Source: Aphrophora alni (taxonomy: Eukaryota; Arthropoda; Insecta; Hemiptera; Aphrophoridae). Taken from it: DNA of 64,000 nucleotides. The translations under genes were made by a program, and so were the position numbers. The stretch lies in the NCBI GenBank assembly GCA_963513935.1, contig OY740765.1, forward strand, positions 148,825,830 through 148,889,829, written 5' to 3'. The notes beneath the pieces are model-generated. The model saw only the letters and a program-made list of their open reading frames with translations, was not told the DNA's origin and did no database searches. This document shows, piece after piece, positions 13,885-25,329 of the stretch (the stretch's first letter is position 1; every line of letters starts with the position of its first letter).

Positions 13885-14105
13885 AATTAGGTACAGGCTT
13901 GGCAATCCCGAGGGATTCTAGCTGGGTCTATACTTTTTATCATCTAGTCTTGTGTTAGATCACTCATTTTCAACTTTCCTATCGGCACTCTCTTGACCAA
14001 CTATAGTTTTTTTCGATCTTGCAAGAGTATTCGAGGGCTAGGGGTCTTTCATTTACGTTATTTTCTTCCTTTTTTATAAGGCGATGATGATGTTTAAAGT
14101 TTTTT
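13885..14105 (+). repeat. Dispersed repeat family A copy
   Basis: One of the clearest copies: GGCAATCCCGAGG, TAGCTGGGTCTA, CTAGTCTTGTG, CTCTTGACCAACTATAG, GAGTATTCGAGGGCTAGGGG and TTTTTTATAAGGCGATGATG occur in order. It abuts a family D fragment on its left. Confidence 0.7.
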
Positions 14106-14194
14106 TTCTCTTTAAAAACAAAAAAAAACACATGGCAGAGTAAATCGTTTTAAAACCCAAGTAAGAACCCAAGTTCTTCGAGGCTACACTTCAG

Positions 14195-15316
14195 AAAAAA
14201 ATTATCAGTATCTTTACACCCGTTCATGAGAACAGTAAAATGTATCATAATCGTTACACCCGATCATGAGAACAGCAAAATTTATCAGAATCGTTACACC
14301 CGATCATGAGAACAGCAAAATGTATCATAATCGTTACACCCGTTCATGAGAACAGTAAAATTTATCAGAATCGTTACACCCGATCATGAGAACAGCAAAA
14401 TAGATCAGAATCGTTACACCCGATCATGAGAACAGCAAAATTGATTAGAATCGTTACACCCGTTCATGAGAACAGCAAAATTGATCAGAATCGTTACACC
14501 CGATCATGAGAACAGCAAAATTTATCATAATCATTACACCCGTTCATGAGAACAGTAAAATTTATCAGAATCGTTACACCCGATCATGAGAACAGCAAAA
14601 TTGATCAGAATCGTTACACCCGATCATGAGAACAGCAAAATTGATCAGAATCGTTACACCCGATCACGAGAACAGCAAAATTGATCAGAATCGTTACACC
14701 CGTTCATAAGAACAGCAAAATTGATCAGAATCGTTACACCCGTTCATGAGAACAGCAAAATTGATCAGAATCGTTACACCCGTTCATGAGAACAGCAAAA
14801 TTGATCAGAATCGTTACACCCGTTCATGAGAACAGCAAAATTGATCAGAATCGTTACACCCGATCATGAGAATAGTAAAATTGATCAGAATCGTTACACC
14901 CGATCATGAGATCAGCAAAATTGATCAGAATCGTTACACCCGATCATGAGAACAGCAAAATTTATCATAATCGTTACACCCGTTCATGAGAACAGTAAAA
15001 TTTATCATAATCGTTACACCCGATCATGAGAACAGCAAAATTTATCAGAATCGTTACACCCGTTCATGAGAACAGCAAAATTGATCAGAATCGTTACACC
15101 CGATCATGAGAACAGCAAAATTGATCAGAATCGTTACACCCGTTCATGAGAACAGCAAAATTGTTCAGAATCGTTACACCCGTTCATGAGAACAGCAAAA
15201 TTGATCAGAATCGTTACACCGATCATGAGAACAGCAAAATTGATCAGAATCGTTACACCCGTTCATGAGAACATCAAAATTGATCAGAATCATTACAACC
15301 GATCATGAGAACATTT
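14195..15316 (+). repeat. 40-bp minisatellite array, about 28 units
   Basis: The unit combines TCGTTACACCC, GATCATGAGAACAGCAAAAT and TGATCAGAA for a 40-bp period. Variation is concentrated at two sites: CGATCATGAG versus CGTTCATGAG, and TTGATCAGAA versus TTTATCATAA or TGTATCATAA. One unit near 15220 has lost a C, which shifts the phase of all later units by one base. The period is not a multiple of three, so there is no coding potential. Confidence 0.98.
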
Positions 15317-15384
15317 TGTGTTTTTTCCTTACAACGGTCTATCCCGAATTTAGTGTATTAACAGAATATATAAACTTCTAACAT

Positions 15385-15600
15385 ACGATTAAAGGCAACC
15401 ACTTCCTAAACTAGATTGAAATCGGCTTAAACGTTTGGAGGACTCCAGTGAAGACAGACAAATTCAGAAGACCTGAAAACGGATATATCCGCACAAAAAT
15501 CGATATAAATTTTTTAACCCATTATATATTTTTCTTTATATTACGTGGATATTAGAAACTACATATAACAAAAGTATTTTTGAGCCTTTATGTTACTTTC
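15385..15600 (+). repeat. Dispersed repeat family C copy
   Basis: GACAGACAAATTC, AACGGATATATCCGCAC, TTTTTTAACCCATTATAT and TTTATATTACGTGGATA match the family C order. It directly follows the 40-bp array. Confidence 0.65.
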
Positions 15601-15713
15601 TATAGTATGATTCCCTAGAGTGCACAGGCAGAGCACAGGCAGGCACAACTATAAACTGACATGTGACAAAAATATTGTTTTGACTAAATTCTTAAAATTG
15701 TTAAAACAATAAA

Positions 15714-16592
15714 GTTCGACTTTCTTTGATTACCTTACCCGTCCTATTCTACTTATGGTGAATAAATAGAATCTGCACAGGGTTGGAGATATAGGAGGGT
15801 ATGGGAGTTGAGAGTATATCTGATAACAGTCGCGTTAGAGAATATGGAAGGGTGGGTTGGAGATGATATTGAAATCGTTTTCCAATCATGCAACTTTAAT
15901 GTTTCTTTAACTTGTGTAAAAGTTTCCTAATACAAGTTTGCCAATATAATATAGAACATGGATAAATTTATCCAACCCCTCCCCCCGCCCTCAACTTTGT
16001 ATGTTTATATTTGCATCTGAATAAAGTGATAGTAAATATCCTCAAGGAAACTTATTTGTGACACAAAATTAAAGAAATTCAGTGTCGTCTAAGTTTCTCG
16101 AAAATACGTAGTTTCTTTGTTTATGTTCGTCGTCTGTGTAATTATCTAAAGCAAGTGGATTAGTTTTGTTTACATTTCTAATTTTTGGCAAATTTTCACC
16201 AAATCTAGAGTATTTTTCTTTGAGACAAATATATGTTATTTAGATCGGCTCTAACGATTTGAATCTAATCTAATTTTGCTAAAAATAGCTTTTAAATTCT
16301 CTAACACATTGTATTGAGATCCCCAGTACGTAAAAGAATTTGAGAGATGTTAGTTAAAAAGAGAAAATGAACAATAAATGTCGTCGGAAAGGTTCTTATA
16401 TCTCAGAAACAACGAAAGCGATTTCGATGAACTATAGTAAAACGTGAAGATAACGTAAGCCAATGTCCCAAACCGAATAAAATCTGCACAGGGTTGAAGA
16501 TATAGGAGGGTAGAGGGGGGTTGATTGTATATCTATCTGATAATTGTTGCGTTGCAGAATATAAAAGTTTGTTTGGGGATGATACTGAAATC
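15714..16592 (+). repeat. Left arm of large inverted repeat
   Basis: This 0.88-kb arm pairs with 19472-20399. Outer ends correspond at GTTCGACTTTCTTT here and AAAGAAAGTCGAAC there. Blocks such as ACCTTACCCGTCCTATTCT, GGGTTGGAGATGATATTGAA and GAGTATTTTTCTTTGA are found reverse-complemented in the right arm with scattered single-base differences. The arm also contains part of an internal direct duplication (see 16482-16790). No open reading frame of note is present, so this is either a large non-autonomous foldback element or a segmental inverted duplication. Confidence 0.93.
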
Positions 16593-16790
16593 GATTACAA
16601 TCATACAACTTTAGTGTTTCTTTAACTTGTCTAAAAGTTTCCTAATACAAGTTTACCAATATAATCTAGAATACCGGTAACATTAGTAACTCCCCACCCC
16701 ACTGAATTTTTAATATATTTTTATTTACATCTGAGCAAAGTTATATAAATATCCAGAATGAAACTTGTCTGCGACAAAAAATAAAAGAAA
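16482..16790 (+). repeat. Partial direct duplicate of the arm sequence, 711 bp downstream
   Basis: ATCTGCACAGGGTTG, ATATAGGAGGGTA, TGATAATTGTTGCG, GTTTCCTAATACAAG and the CATCTGAGCAAAG block repeat the order seen from 15771, offset by 711 bp and more diverged. This older tandem duplication predates the inverted repeat, because both arms contain the junction. Confidence 0.85.
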
Positions 16791-17402
16791 TCTTGTTCCC
16801 TTTATCACATATACGATGGATAAAAAAAACCGTCGAAATATACGATTCGAAAAGAACTGGTAAAACATTACATGTCATTCTGGGGGGGGGGGTATTTAAT
16901 TTTATCGATAATTATAACTTTGGGATTGCTATCGTTTTGGATCAAAATGCATTGTGTTGTGGTTGCCATTTTCTGAAAAATACCGGTAAAGGAGGTATTG
17001 CTTAGAAAGTGAAAATGGATTATATCGTAAAAGTTGCAATATCTCATAATCGTAACCAGAGATTTTGGTCAAACTTTCGTGACATTTTTAACTCTAACCG
17101 TAAATTAAATTAGAATCAACTAGATATATCGAAATGAACTTTGAACGCTGTGACATGTTTTTTTATCGCCAAATTATAATTGGTTTCTGTTATAAACCTT
17201 CAAATAGTTTTGACAGTGTGCATAGATCTTTGATTAAGAGAGTGCGTGTGAGTGACGTTTGGGGCCTCATAGAGACCCATCCTCAACCGCCTTCCTTGCT
17301 TGAACAGGTTATAAAGATACACTTATAAAATAAACTTATATTGTAAAATCGGTCAACCGGTAATAGTGGACGAAGGGGAGAGTGGTGGAATCACTTGTAA
17401 CA
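16593..17402. other. Spacer of the large inverted repeat, left part
   Basis: Open frames at 16793-17005 and 17134-17328 (70 and 64 codons) show no recognised domain and lie in repetitive surroundings. A G11 run occurs at 16882-16892. No gene is supported. Confidence 0.5.
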
Positions 17403-17872
17403 GTTTTACCAATGACTACATAAATACTATAAGACACGACATAGGATAGGGAAATAGTCTACGCTTTACGGGTGCTGTTCGTCACAAGTTTGACACACAG
17501 CTATCAGAAAGCGCTAGCAGCAGGTGCTTGACTGTACGCATCCCACTTGGTTGAGACTGTACAACTGTTGACCTCTCTCTCACAAACCTTCTCACTTACT
17601 TCCGTCAGCATAGTCAGTGTTGTCAGTTCGTGCGCTGAGATAAGCGATTCTCGACCTTCCCTCGCATCTCTGGTCCCATATGTGGCATCAGTGCGTTTTC
17701 TCTTACCCGCCTGAAACATTGTTTGACCGTAGAGCCACCTAGCGCCAGTCACATCAACTTCAGATTCTCTAGCAGAGCGACCTAGCGGGTATTGGTCAAC
17801 TCAAGAATAAGCGTAGAATATTTAACATGGCCATGTCGTGTCTTATAGTATTTATGTAGTCATTGGTTTTAC
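17403..17872. mobile_element. MITE with 33-bp perfect TIRs and 7-bp target duplication
   Basis: Perfect terminal inverted repeats at 17410-17442 and 17833-17865 begin CAATGACTACATAAATACTA. They are flanked directly by GTTTTAC at 17403-17409 and again at 17866-17872, a clean 7-bp target-site duplication. The element body is 456 bp and visibly less AT-rich than its surroundings. It contains an 82-codon minus-strand frame (17504-17752) with no transposase motif, so it is non-autonomous. Perfect TIRs suggest recent activity. A 7-bp duplication would suit P- or hAT-like transposases (usually 8, sometimes 7); this is inference. Confidence 0.95.
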
Positions 17873-18880
17873 TCATGCATTTCTTACGAGAGTTAAGATG
17901 GTAGAGAAGGCCCACTCTCTCAACAACTATTCCATTTAAAACATGTTTTAATTATATTTAAATTTTGTTCAAGATATCTTCCCGTGTGACAAACAAATTG
18001 TGCCCGATTAAAATTGAGATTTAAAAAATTTTATTTTCATTTTTTCCACCAATTTATTTCGGAATCATAATTTTCTTTAATTTAAGATTTATCACACTTT
18101 TTGGGCTCGTTCATCTTCATCGAAATCGGTAAACTGAATACTTCCAAAATTCTGTTTCTTTTTAGTATAGCTCTATAGACGATTTTGGTGGTTTTGTTAC
18201 CTATAGCTGCCGAAACGTTGTTTTAGCGATAAATTATGCTTTGCAGTTTTTCCATCAAATTCAATCAAAAGTCTCAGTCGGACTTGAGAAACTGTTTTAA
18301 AAGACAGTTTCCAAGTTATCACTAAACATAGGGGGTACAGTAATCTTGCATCACTCTGTAGTTATACAACCCAATATAATTACTTGAGACATAAGAAAGT
18401 TTCAGCTCGATTGAAACTTTTGCAATTCCCCACTGTAGTCCTATCACGAAGGGTAATACGATACAAAAACATTGAACTGAGTTTTTGCTCCCTCCGTGCT
18501 CAAACCGAAGGGTGTAAAATCTTCTACATCAACATTTTACACCTCAACTAAAACTTTCATCAAGCGATATCTTTTTATCGATGCAAAAGTTTAACAAATT
18601 TGTCAAGTAGCTAATATACAGACGTGATGCACCGCCATTTTGCTTTGTCGCGTTAAAGTATAGAGAAAGTTTTGTGATTAAGCAAAACAAGAAGTGTAGG
18701 CTATGTTGTGAGTGTATCTATCCACTTATTCCAAACAATTTTAAGATAATTTCCGTCTATCGTCAGCTCTATACTGATGAAGATAAATATATTTTAGAAG
18801 TATTGGAAGCGGTTTTTCTTTTCATTTAGTTGTATACTCAAAATTTCAAACTACTTTCAATAAGATCAAAAGAAAACAAA
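17873..18880. other. Spacer of the large inverted repeat, right part
   Basis: No gene seen. The CCGCCATTTTG motif near 18632 resembles motifs inside the foldback elements but cannot be assigned. Confidence 0.5.
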
Positions 18881-18884
18881 TGAT

Positions 18885-19215
18885 ATTGCACAAACTTTCT
18901 CACTTATCTATCCCCGAAACCGAATAAAAATCAATCAAAACTAATCGTCACAAAAACAACTTTCGTCGTTAAAATAAAATCAGTCAGTTGTCAATAAAAT
19001 TATGAAATTAAACAACGAATGCCGTTTTTTTTTTCAAAAATATAAAAAAAAAATTTTTTTTCCTGTGTCATAAACACGTCCTCGATGTAAATTGTATTTG
19101 ATTAAAATCAAATTTTAATGACGGCAGTCAAAATTCATTTTTATTCGTTTTGCAATCAACTGCAATATTCACATTTCACTTAAATCGGTAGAGTCAACTT
19201 TGAGAAATTAATTAT
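18885..19215 (+). repeat. Dispersed repeat family D copy
   Basis: GCACAAACTTTCTCA, AACTAATCGTCAC, CAGTTGTCAATA, CATAAACACGTCCTCGATG, TTGTATTTGATTAAAATC and AATGACGGCAGTCAAAATTC match the long copies at 59655 and 62925 in order. Confidence 0.75.
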
Positions 19216-19471
19216 TTCAACAGCCCTATGTCGAATATTTAATATTTTTTACCATAACTGACGAAAACTATATGAAAGAAGTAATCCCCAAACCGCAAAT
19301 AAAACACTAACACAATTTACGTTTGAAAGATTAATAAACCCTTATGTACATCTCGGCAACATAGCTACCATCCTCAGAGAGATATAAACCAATACAGAAC
19401 TAAATATGACCGTGGGAGGACTCATCGAAATCGCTTTCCTTGTTTCTGAGATATAACAACCTTTCCGACCT

Positions 19472-19842
19472 GATTTCAGTATCATCCCCAAACAAACTTT
19501 TATATTCTGCAACGCAACAATTATCAGATAGATATACAATCAACCCCCCTCTACCCTCCTATATCTTCAACCCTGTGCAGATTTTATTCGGTTTGGGACA
19601 TTGGCTTACGTTATCTTCACGTTTTACTATAGTTCATCGAAATCGCTTTCGTTGTTTCTGAGATATAAGAACCTTTCCGACGTCACTTATTGTTCATTTT
19701 CTCTTTTTAACTAACATCTCTCAAAATCTTTTACGTACTGGGGATCTCAATACAATGTGTTAGAGAATTTAAAAGCTATTTTTAACAAAATTCGATTAGA
19801 CTCAAATCGTTAGAGCCGATCTAAAAAACATATATTTGTCTC

Positions 19843-19889
<47 letters not shown>

Positions 19890-20399
19890 CAAAGAAAAAT
19901 ACTCTAGATGTGGTGAAAATATGCCAAAAAATAGAAATGTAAACAAAACTAATCCACTTGCTTTAGATAATTACACAGACGACGGACGTAAACAAAGAAA
20001 CAACGTATTTTCGAAAAACTTCGACGACACTGCATTTCTTTAATTTTGTGTCACAAATAAGTTTCCTTAAGGATATTTACAATCAATTTATTCAGATATA
20101 AATACAAACATACAAAGTTGAGGGCTGGACGGAGGGGTTGGATAAAGTTATCCATGTTCTAGATTATATTGGCAAACTTGTATTAGGAAACTTTTACACA
20201 AGTTAAAGAAACATTAAAGTTGCATGATTGGAAACCGATTTCAATATCATCTCCAACCCACCCTTCCATATTCTCTAACGAGACTGTTATCAGACATACT
20301 CTCAACTCCCATACCCTCCTATATCTCCACCCCTGTGCAGATTATATTTATTCACCATAAGTAGAATAGGACGGGTAAGGTAATCAAAGAAAGTCGAAC
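19472..20399 (-). repeat. Right arm of large inverted repeat
   Basis: Reverse complement of 15714-16592. It is about 50 bp longer because an (AT)21 tract sits at 19846-19887 where the left arm has only a short TGAGACAAATATATG context. A further partial copy of the CATCGAAATCGCTTTC block lies just inside the arm at about 19424-19470. Confidence 0.93.
19846..19887. repeat. (AT)21 microsatellite private to one arm
   Basis: A pure AT run inside the right arm of the inverted repeat. The equivalent point in the left arm, near 16222, lacks it, so the expansion arose after the arms separated. Confidence 0.97.
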
Positions 20400-20559
20400 A
20401 AATTTTTGTTGTACATCCATGTTACTTTAAAATAATACTAAATGTTCTATGAATTGTGACTTCACTACTTGTATGTTTCAGTACAAACAATAAATAGTTA
20501 TTGCATCCCGAATGGATATTATGACACAACAATATTCATAGAGCAATAAGTAACAGTGC

Positions 20560-20625
20560 ATTGATAGGGATCATTATGGTATTTATCCAGCCAGATCATA
20601 CAATGTAATAATGTCCATTCATCTG
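20560..20625 (+). repeat. Dispersed repeat family B, terminal fragment
   Basis: ATCATTATGGTATTTATCCAGC followed by CAGATCATACA matches the family B start seen at 43445 and 55975. It truncates the Helitron relic that follows at its C-terminal side. Confidence 0.6.
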
Positions 20626-20639
20626 CTTGTCATGTTTTT

Positions 20640-21760
20640 ACTTTACACGCATCTTATCCTTTGTAAATAAATTTGTAAATGTACTTCACAGATCTTACAG
20701 TTGTAGTCACTTCATCTATACGAGTGTCATATTTTTAAGAAGATATGGATTGTATGGAATTCCCCACCTGTTGTTTATAATGACGTTGTATTGTCTTTTG
20801 TAAATTGGATAACCATTTGATTTATCTCTTGTTTTCTGGGTAACAATGATATCTTTTAAAGCAATGTTCCTTCTTCATTCACAGTCATTAAGTATTAACT
20901 AAGCCACAGAGTCCATGTATCATATGTTTGACCACCTTCTGATATAAATCAGGAACTTTTTGGGGATTACGCAAATCATCTGATCTATAATGTCTTCTCA
21001 AATAGTGTCTTTCTCGTTTAGTGTAAGAAGGATATGACCATGTGTTATCCCACGTTCTGAAATTCAATGTTGTAAATTACGCTATATCATGTCCAAATAG
21101 TATATAGTTCCGGAAAATATCATGAATCATCTCTCTTAACTTTTCATGAAATATCTAGTCTAAATTGAAAGGAAAACTTTTCTCCTTCAGCAAGATTTGA
21201 TCTGATTTCTGGCCGTTTTGGGTTGTATGCAACTGTAATAAAAATATCTGGTTTTCCAAAGTGTTGCAAACATCGCGATAGGTTTCTTACATATTTCGAG
21301 GTAAACCAACAAATGTAGATGGTAAATAACCCTTCCTACTGGAAGATTTTGTTCAGTTACCTGGTAATGAAATTCTATTTGATGTTTTCGCCTTAAAGAT
21401 GTGATGTTTATTTCTAATATAAACCAGCCTACTGTCTTCAAACCGTAGGTACGTATCAACCAACCATTGTCGATGTACTTTTTTCCGATAGATGTCAGGC
21501 GCTAAAACCATTTCGTATTCGAGTGTAAGCTGCATACTGCAGGATTGTTACTTTATGTTAAATTTAATGGATTGTGACATATATGTACTCCAACCTCTAT
21601 CATCATATTGAAAAAAACAGTTGATAAGCCATAGGGTTCAAGCATGAATGTCATAAATAGGAAATAACTGAACTTTATTATTTCTATCAATTAGGTACAA
21701 AATAAGTTCACGATTTTCAGGTGGATCACCATCATCGACAGAAAAGATAGCCGGCAGGGA
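20640..21760 (-). pseudogene. Helitron Rep-helicase relic (Rep region)
   Basis: Minus-strand frames, with several frameshifts and stops, follow the order of a Helitron rolling-circle replication protein. In protein order: an Arg-Glu-Leu block (about 21690-21720); a GWSTY block (21580-21612); YAAYTRIRNGF (21503-21536); VDTYLRFEDSRL (about 21430-21470); LPSTFVG (about 21300-21325); GKPDIFIT followed by NPKRPEI (21200-21260); RGITHGHILL with the HUH-type H-G-H (codons at 21034-21042); GYPIYKR (20788-20814); PYNPYLL (20738-20760); and VKYIYKFIYKG (20656-20690). In canonical Helitrons the last block carries two tyrosines four apart; here the second reads Phe. No helicase domain follows: the relic stops against a family B repeat. 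It may extend upstream toward 22050. It is non-functional. Confidence 0.9.
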
Positions 21761-21764
21761 AGAA

Positions 21765-23425
21765 AGTTACTGTGTCATTGTATTGTTTCTGGTTTTGTTT
21801 TTGCTCTGCGAAAATACGCATTATTTTCTTTCAGAGTTCTACTTAGGATTTTCATTATATATTTTCCCCATGAGTCCAAATATCTGGGTATATTAGTTAT
21901 CTTTTGCTATCATAAATTCTTTTAAAATATTCATTAGATGAGGAAATCAATCAGATTCAGCATTATGAGCTAGTCGATGACGTCAGGCTTCTCCAACGTC
22001 GCGTGTGTAAAGTTTGTGCTTACGATGGTGAAATATTTGTTGGATTAGGTTTTCCGACCCCATGATAAGAAACACCTTGCATTTTATAATAATATGGAAT
22101 AATTATCGAATTCAGAATCCTTAGCCAAGCTGCTAACCACTGCTAAAGCACTATTGCGCGATCTTATTTGATAGTTTTTTGAATCTTGACCATTACTGTA
22201 AGAAGCTTTATAATTTTTTCTGATTGTTTATAAGGATTCAGACAAACCTTTCTGTGATGATTAATATATCCAGATCTTTCATTTCCGTACTAAAATGTAT
22301 TGCATTGCAATAAGAACAAAAATGATTTAATGTATCTAATGAAAGAGTCTGAACTTGTTTTGTCTAAGTGAAATTTTATAATCTACCGATTCTCTTATTT
22401 TTATTTGTGTGATCTGTGTGTTTTCTTCGTCTTTCTCATTCACTCAACTCTTCTTTCTCGTGTGCCTATTCTTGCTGGCATTGTGACTGGAAACCCTATT
22501 TATTTGAAAATGATCATTTGTTTTCAATAGTTTAAAATACTACACGGTACTAACAGATTCTAGAGTGTAAAAATATAATAAAACACCTTTTAAAACAAAC
22601 TGACTAATAAATTTAACCATATTTTTTTTAAACCAATCCTAATTAAACAATTCTTGAAAAAACACACTTCATTATTTTTAAACTAACTCTCCTAAACTGT
22701 CCTAAGTCTTAACAAACTATAGAAAAAAGTACCAAAGCACTTATTTAAAAAAAATAAAAATCTCTAACTTACGCAAGTTAAAACCCTAATTAATAAACCC
22801 TTAAGAGCACCTGAAATATAACAAAACTTGCAGCAACTCATTGCAATATTCATACAGACTTAATAACTCGTAAGCAACAATACGGGTTCCCGTTGTTTTG
22901 GTAAAAGTTTTTCACGGGTGCAGAGTGGCCAACCTTTGAATTTGAATTGTTTCAATTATAAGATGGTAACTTTCAACTTAAATAACTGTCTCGATTACTT
23001 GAATTAATTAAATTACGGAATACTTTATTGATTGCTCATTAATTAATCGTTAGTAAATATTGTTGTATGAGTAAAATATATACATTATATTTATATTAAA
23101 TAAAATTCTGCTGTTATGAAAGTTCGTGTTTAATGTATGTATGGAACTAATATACAATTTTTCTCAAATAAACTGAAAATTTGAACACAAATACTAAACA
23201 GACAATTTTAATTTAAGAACTGGCTATTTATTTATCTAAATAAATCTCTTATGATCTTGCCAATATAATTTTTACTTAATTTTCAGGAAAAATTATGTGG
23301 TATGGTTTGATCATCAAAAACTGTCTTTGTTTTAAATTATTTGTTTTTACAGTGTCAAATAGGAAACACGCCATGCAGCTTCTAGGTTTCGGATTTATTC
23401 CTTCATTGAATCAAGTAAATGAATA
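21765..23425. other. Non-coding DNA, possible 5' Helitron remnant
   Basis: The first 300 bp may be decayed N-terminal Helitron sequence, but no convincing motif was found. The remainder is AT-rich without a gene. Confidence 0.45.
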
Positions 23426-23429
23426 CCTT

Positions 23430-23820
23430 TGTTTCAAATACTACCAAAATATTAATATTACTCCAGGTTAGGTCTAACCTGAAATTTTCTTGAATTATTG
23501 AAACTGATGAACCTTAATAAGCTGTTTTACCTGTTACAATTTATGCCAATATATTTCAAATACTCTTCCAAATTTATTCATATTAATCTAGCCTACCCCT
23601 AACCTGAAATATTCTTTAATACAGTAATTTAATTAAAGCTTATTAATCTAATAAGCTTTTATGTGTTATATTTGAGGCCAAAACCTTATTTCAAATATTG
23701 TTCCAAACTATTTATAATATTAGTCCAGGCTAGACCTGACTTAAAATTATCAGAATAATTAAATTATTGATGCTGATGAACAGCTGTTTTATCTGTTATT
23801 TTATGCAAATGATTTCTATG
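23430..23820 (+). repeat. Three degenerate tandem units of ~120-137 bp
   Basis: TTTCAAATACT or TTTCAAATATT recurs at about 23433, 23555 and 23692. Each is followed by a CCAAA block, TCCAGG or CTAGCC, CTAACCTGAAA (or CTGACTTAAAA), and GCTGTTTTA with CTGTTA. The units are well diverged, so this is an old local triplication. Confidence 0.75.
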
Positions 23821-24054
23821 GTTATAATTAATATACAAATGGTTACAAATCGACACATGTAATTTCTAGGTCAATATTTAAAAAAGTAATTTTTAATATT
23901 ACTGTACTTAATTTTGTTAGGATATTTCGTCGTTGCGCACAACTTCGTATAGTATTAAAGATATTGCAATATAAAAAAATAGTCAAATAACTTTGCTTTC
24001 TTTCTGAAATTGAGCTCACAACACTGTAATAATAATATAGATTAAACAGCAACA

Positions 24055-25318
24055 TTACGATGTTTATCCGCTATAATATATTCAGCTGTGATATATAAAG
24101 TTTATCCACTATAATATACTCAGCTGTGATATATAATGTTTATCCGCTATAATATACTCAGTTGTGATATATAATGTTTATCAGCTGTAATATACTCAGC
24201 TGTGATATATAATGTTTATCAGCTGTAATATAATCAGCTGTGATATACAATGTTTATCCGCTTAAATATACTCACCTGTGATATATAATGTTTATCCGCT
24301 ATAATATACTCAGATGTGATATATAATGTTTATCCGCTATAATATACTCAGCTGTGATATATAATGTTTATCAGCTGTAATATACTCAGCTGTGATATAT
24401 AATTTTTATACGCTATAATATACTCAGCTGTGATATATAATGTTTATATGTTGTAATATACTTAGCTGTGATATATAATGTTTATCAGCTGTAATATACT
24501 CAGCTGTGATATATAATTTTTATCCGCTTTAATATACTCAGCTGTGATATATAATGTTTATCCGCTATAATATACTCAGCTGTGATATATAATGTTTATC
24601 TGCTATAATATACTCAGCTGTGATATATAATGTTTATCCGCTATAATATACTCAGCTGTGATATATAAGGTTTATCCGCTATAATATACTCAGCTGTGAT
24701 ATATAATGTTTATCCGCTATAATATACTCAGCTGTGATATATAATGTTTATCCGCTATAATATACTCAGCTGTGATATATAAGGTTTATCCGCTTAAATA
24801 TACTCACCTGTGATATATAATGTTTATCCGCTATAATATACTCAGCTGTGATATATAATGTTTATCCGCTATAATATACTCAGCTGTGATATATAATGTT
24901 TATCCGCTATAATATACTCAGCTGTGATATATAATGTTATCAGCTGTGATATATAATTTTTATCCGCTATAATATACTCAGCTGTGATATATAATGTTTA
25001 TATGTTGTAATATACTTAGCTGTGATATATAATGTTTATCAGCTGTAATATACTCAGCTGTGATATATAATTTTTATCCGCTTTAATATACTCAGCTGTG
25101 ATATATAAGGTTTATCTGCTGTAATATACTCAGCTGTGATATATAATGTTTATTAGTTATAATATACTCAGCTGTAATATACTCAGCTGTGATATATAAT
25201 TTTTATCCGCTTTAATATACTCAGCTGTGATATATAAGGTTTATCTGCTGTAATATACTCAGCTGTGATATATAATGTTTATTAGTTATAATATACTCAG
25301 CTGTAATATATTCAGAAG
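24055..25318 (+). repeat. 38-bp minisatellite array, about 33 units, CAGCTG-rich
   Basis: The unit is made of CTCAGCTGTGATATATAATG, TTTATCCGCT and ATAATATA for a 38-bp period. Variants replace TCCGCTATAA with TCAGCTGTAA, TATGTTGTAA or TCCGCTTTAA, and these recur in blocks, showing multi-unit duplications. The segment from about 25060 contains two closely related ~120-bp blocks. Nearly every unit carries CAGCTG, an E-box core for bHLH factors; whether that matters is unknown. Confidence 0.98.
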
Positions 25319-25329
25319 TGATTTAAAAA

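Noticed and set aside
14195..15316. CRISPR-like regular repeats
   Set aside because: The 40-bp units are contiguous with no unique spacers, and the window is eukaryotic in character.
17504..17752. 82-codon frame inside the MITE as a transposase
   Set aside because: Too short and without DDE or zinc-finger motifs.
23500..23520. CTGATGAA as further hammerhead cores (also near 18775)
   Set aside because: No GAAAC element with a stem II hairpin follows at the right spacing.
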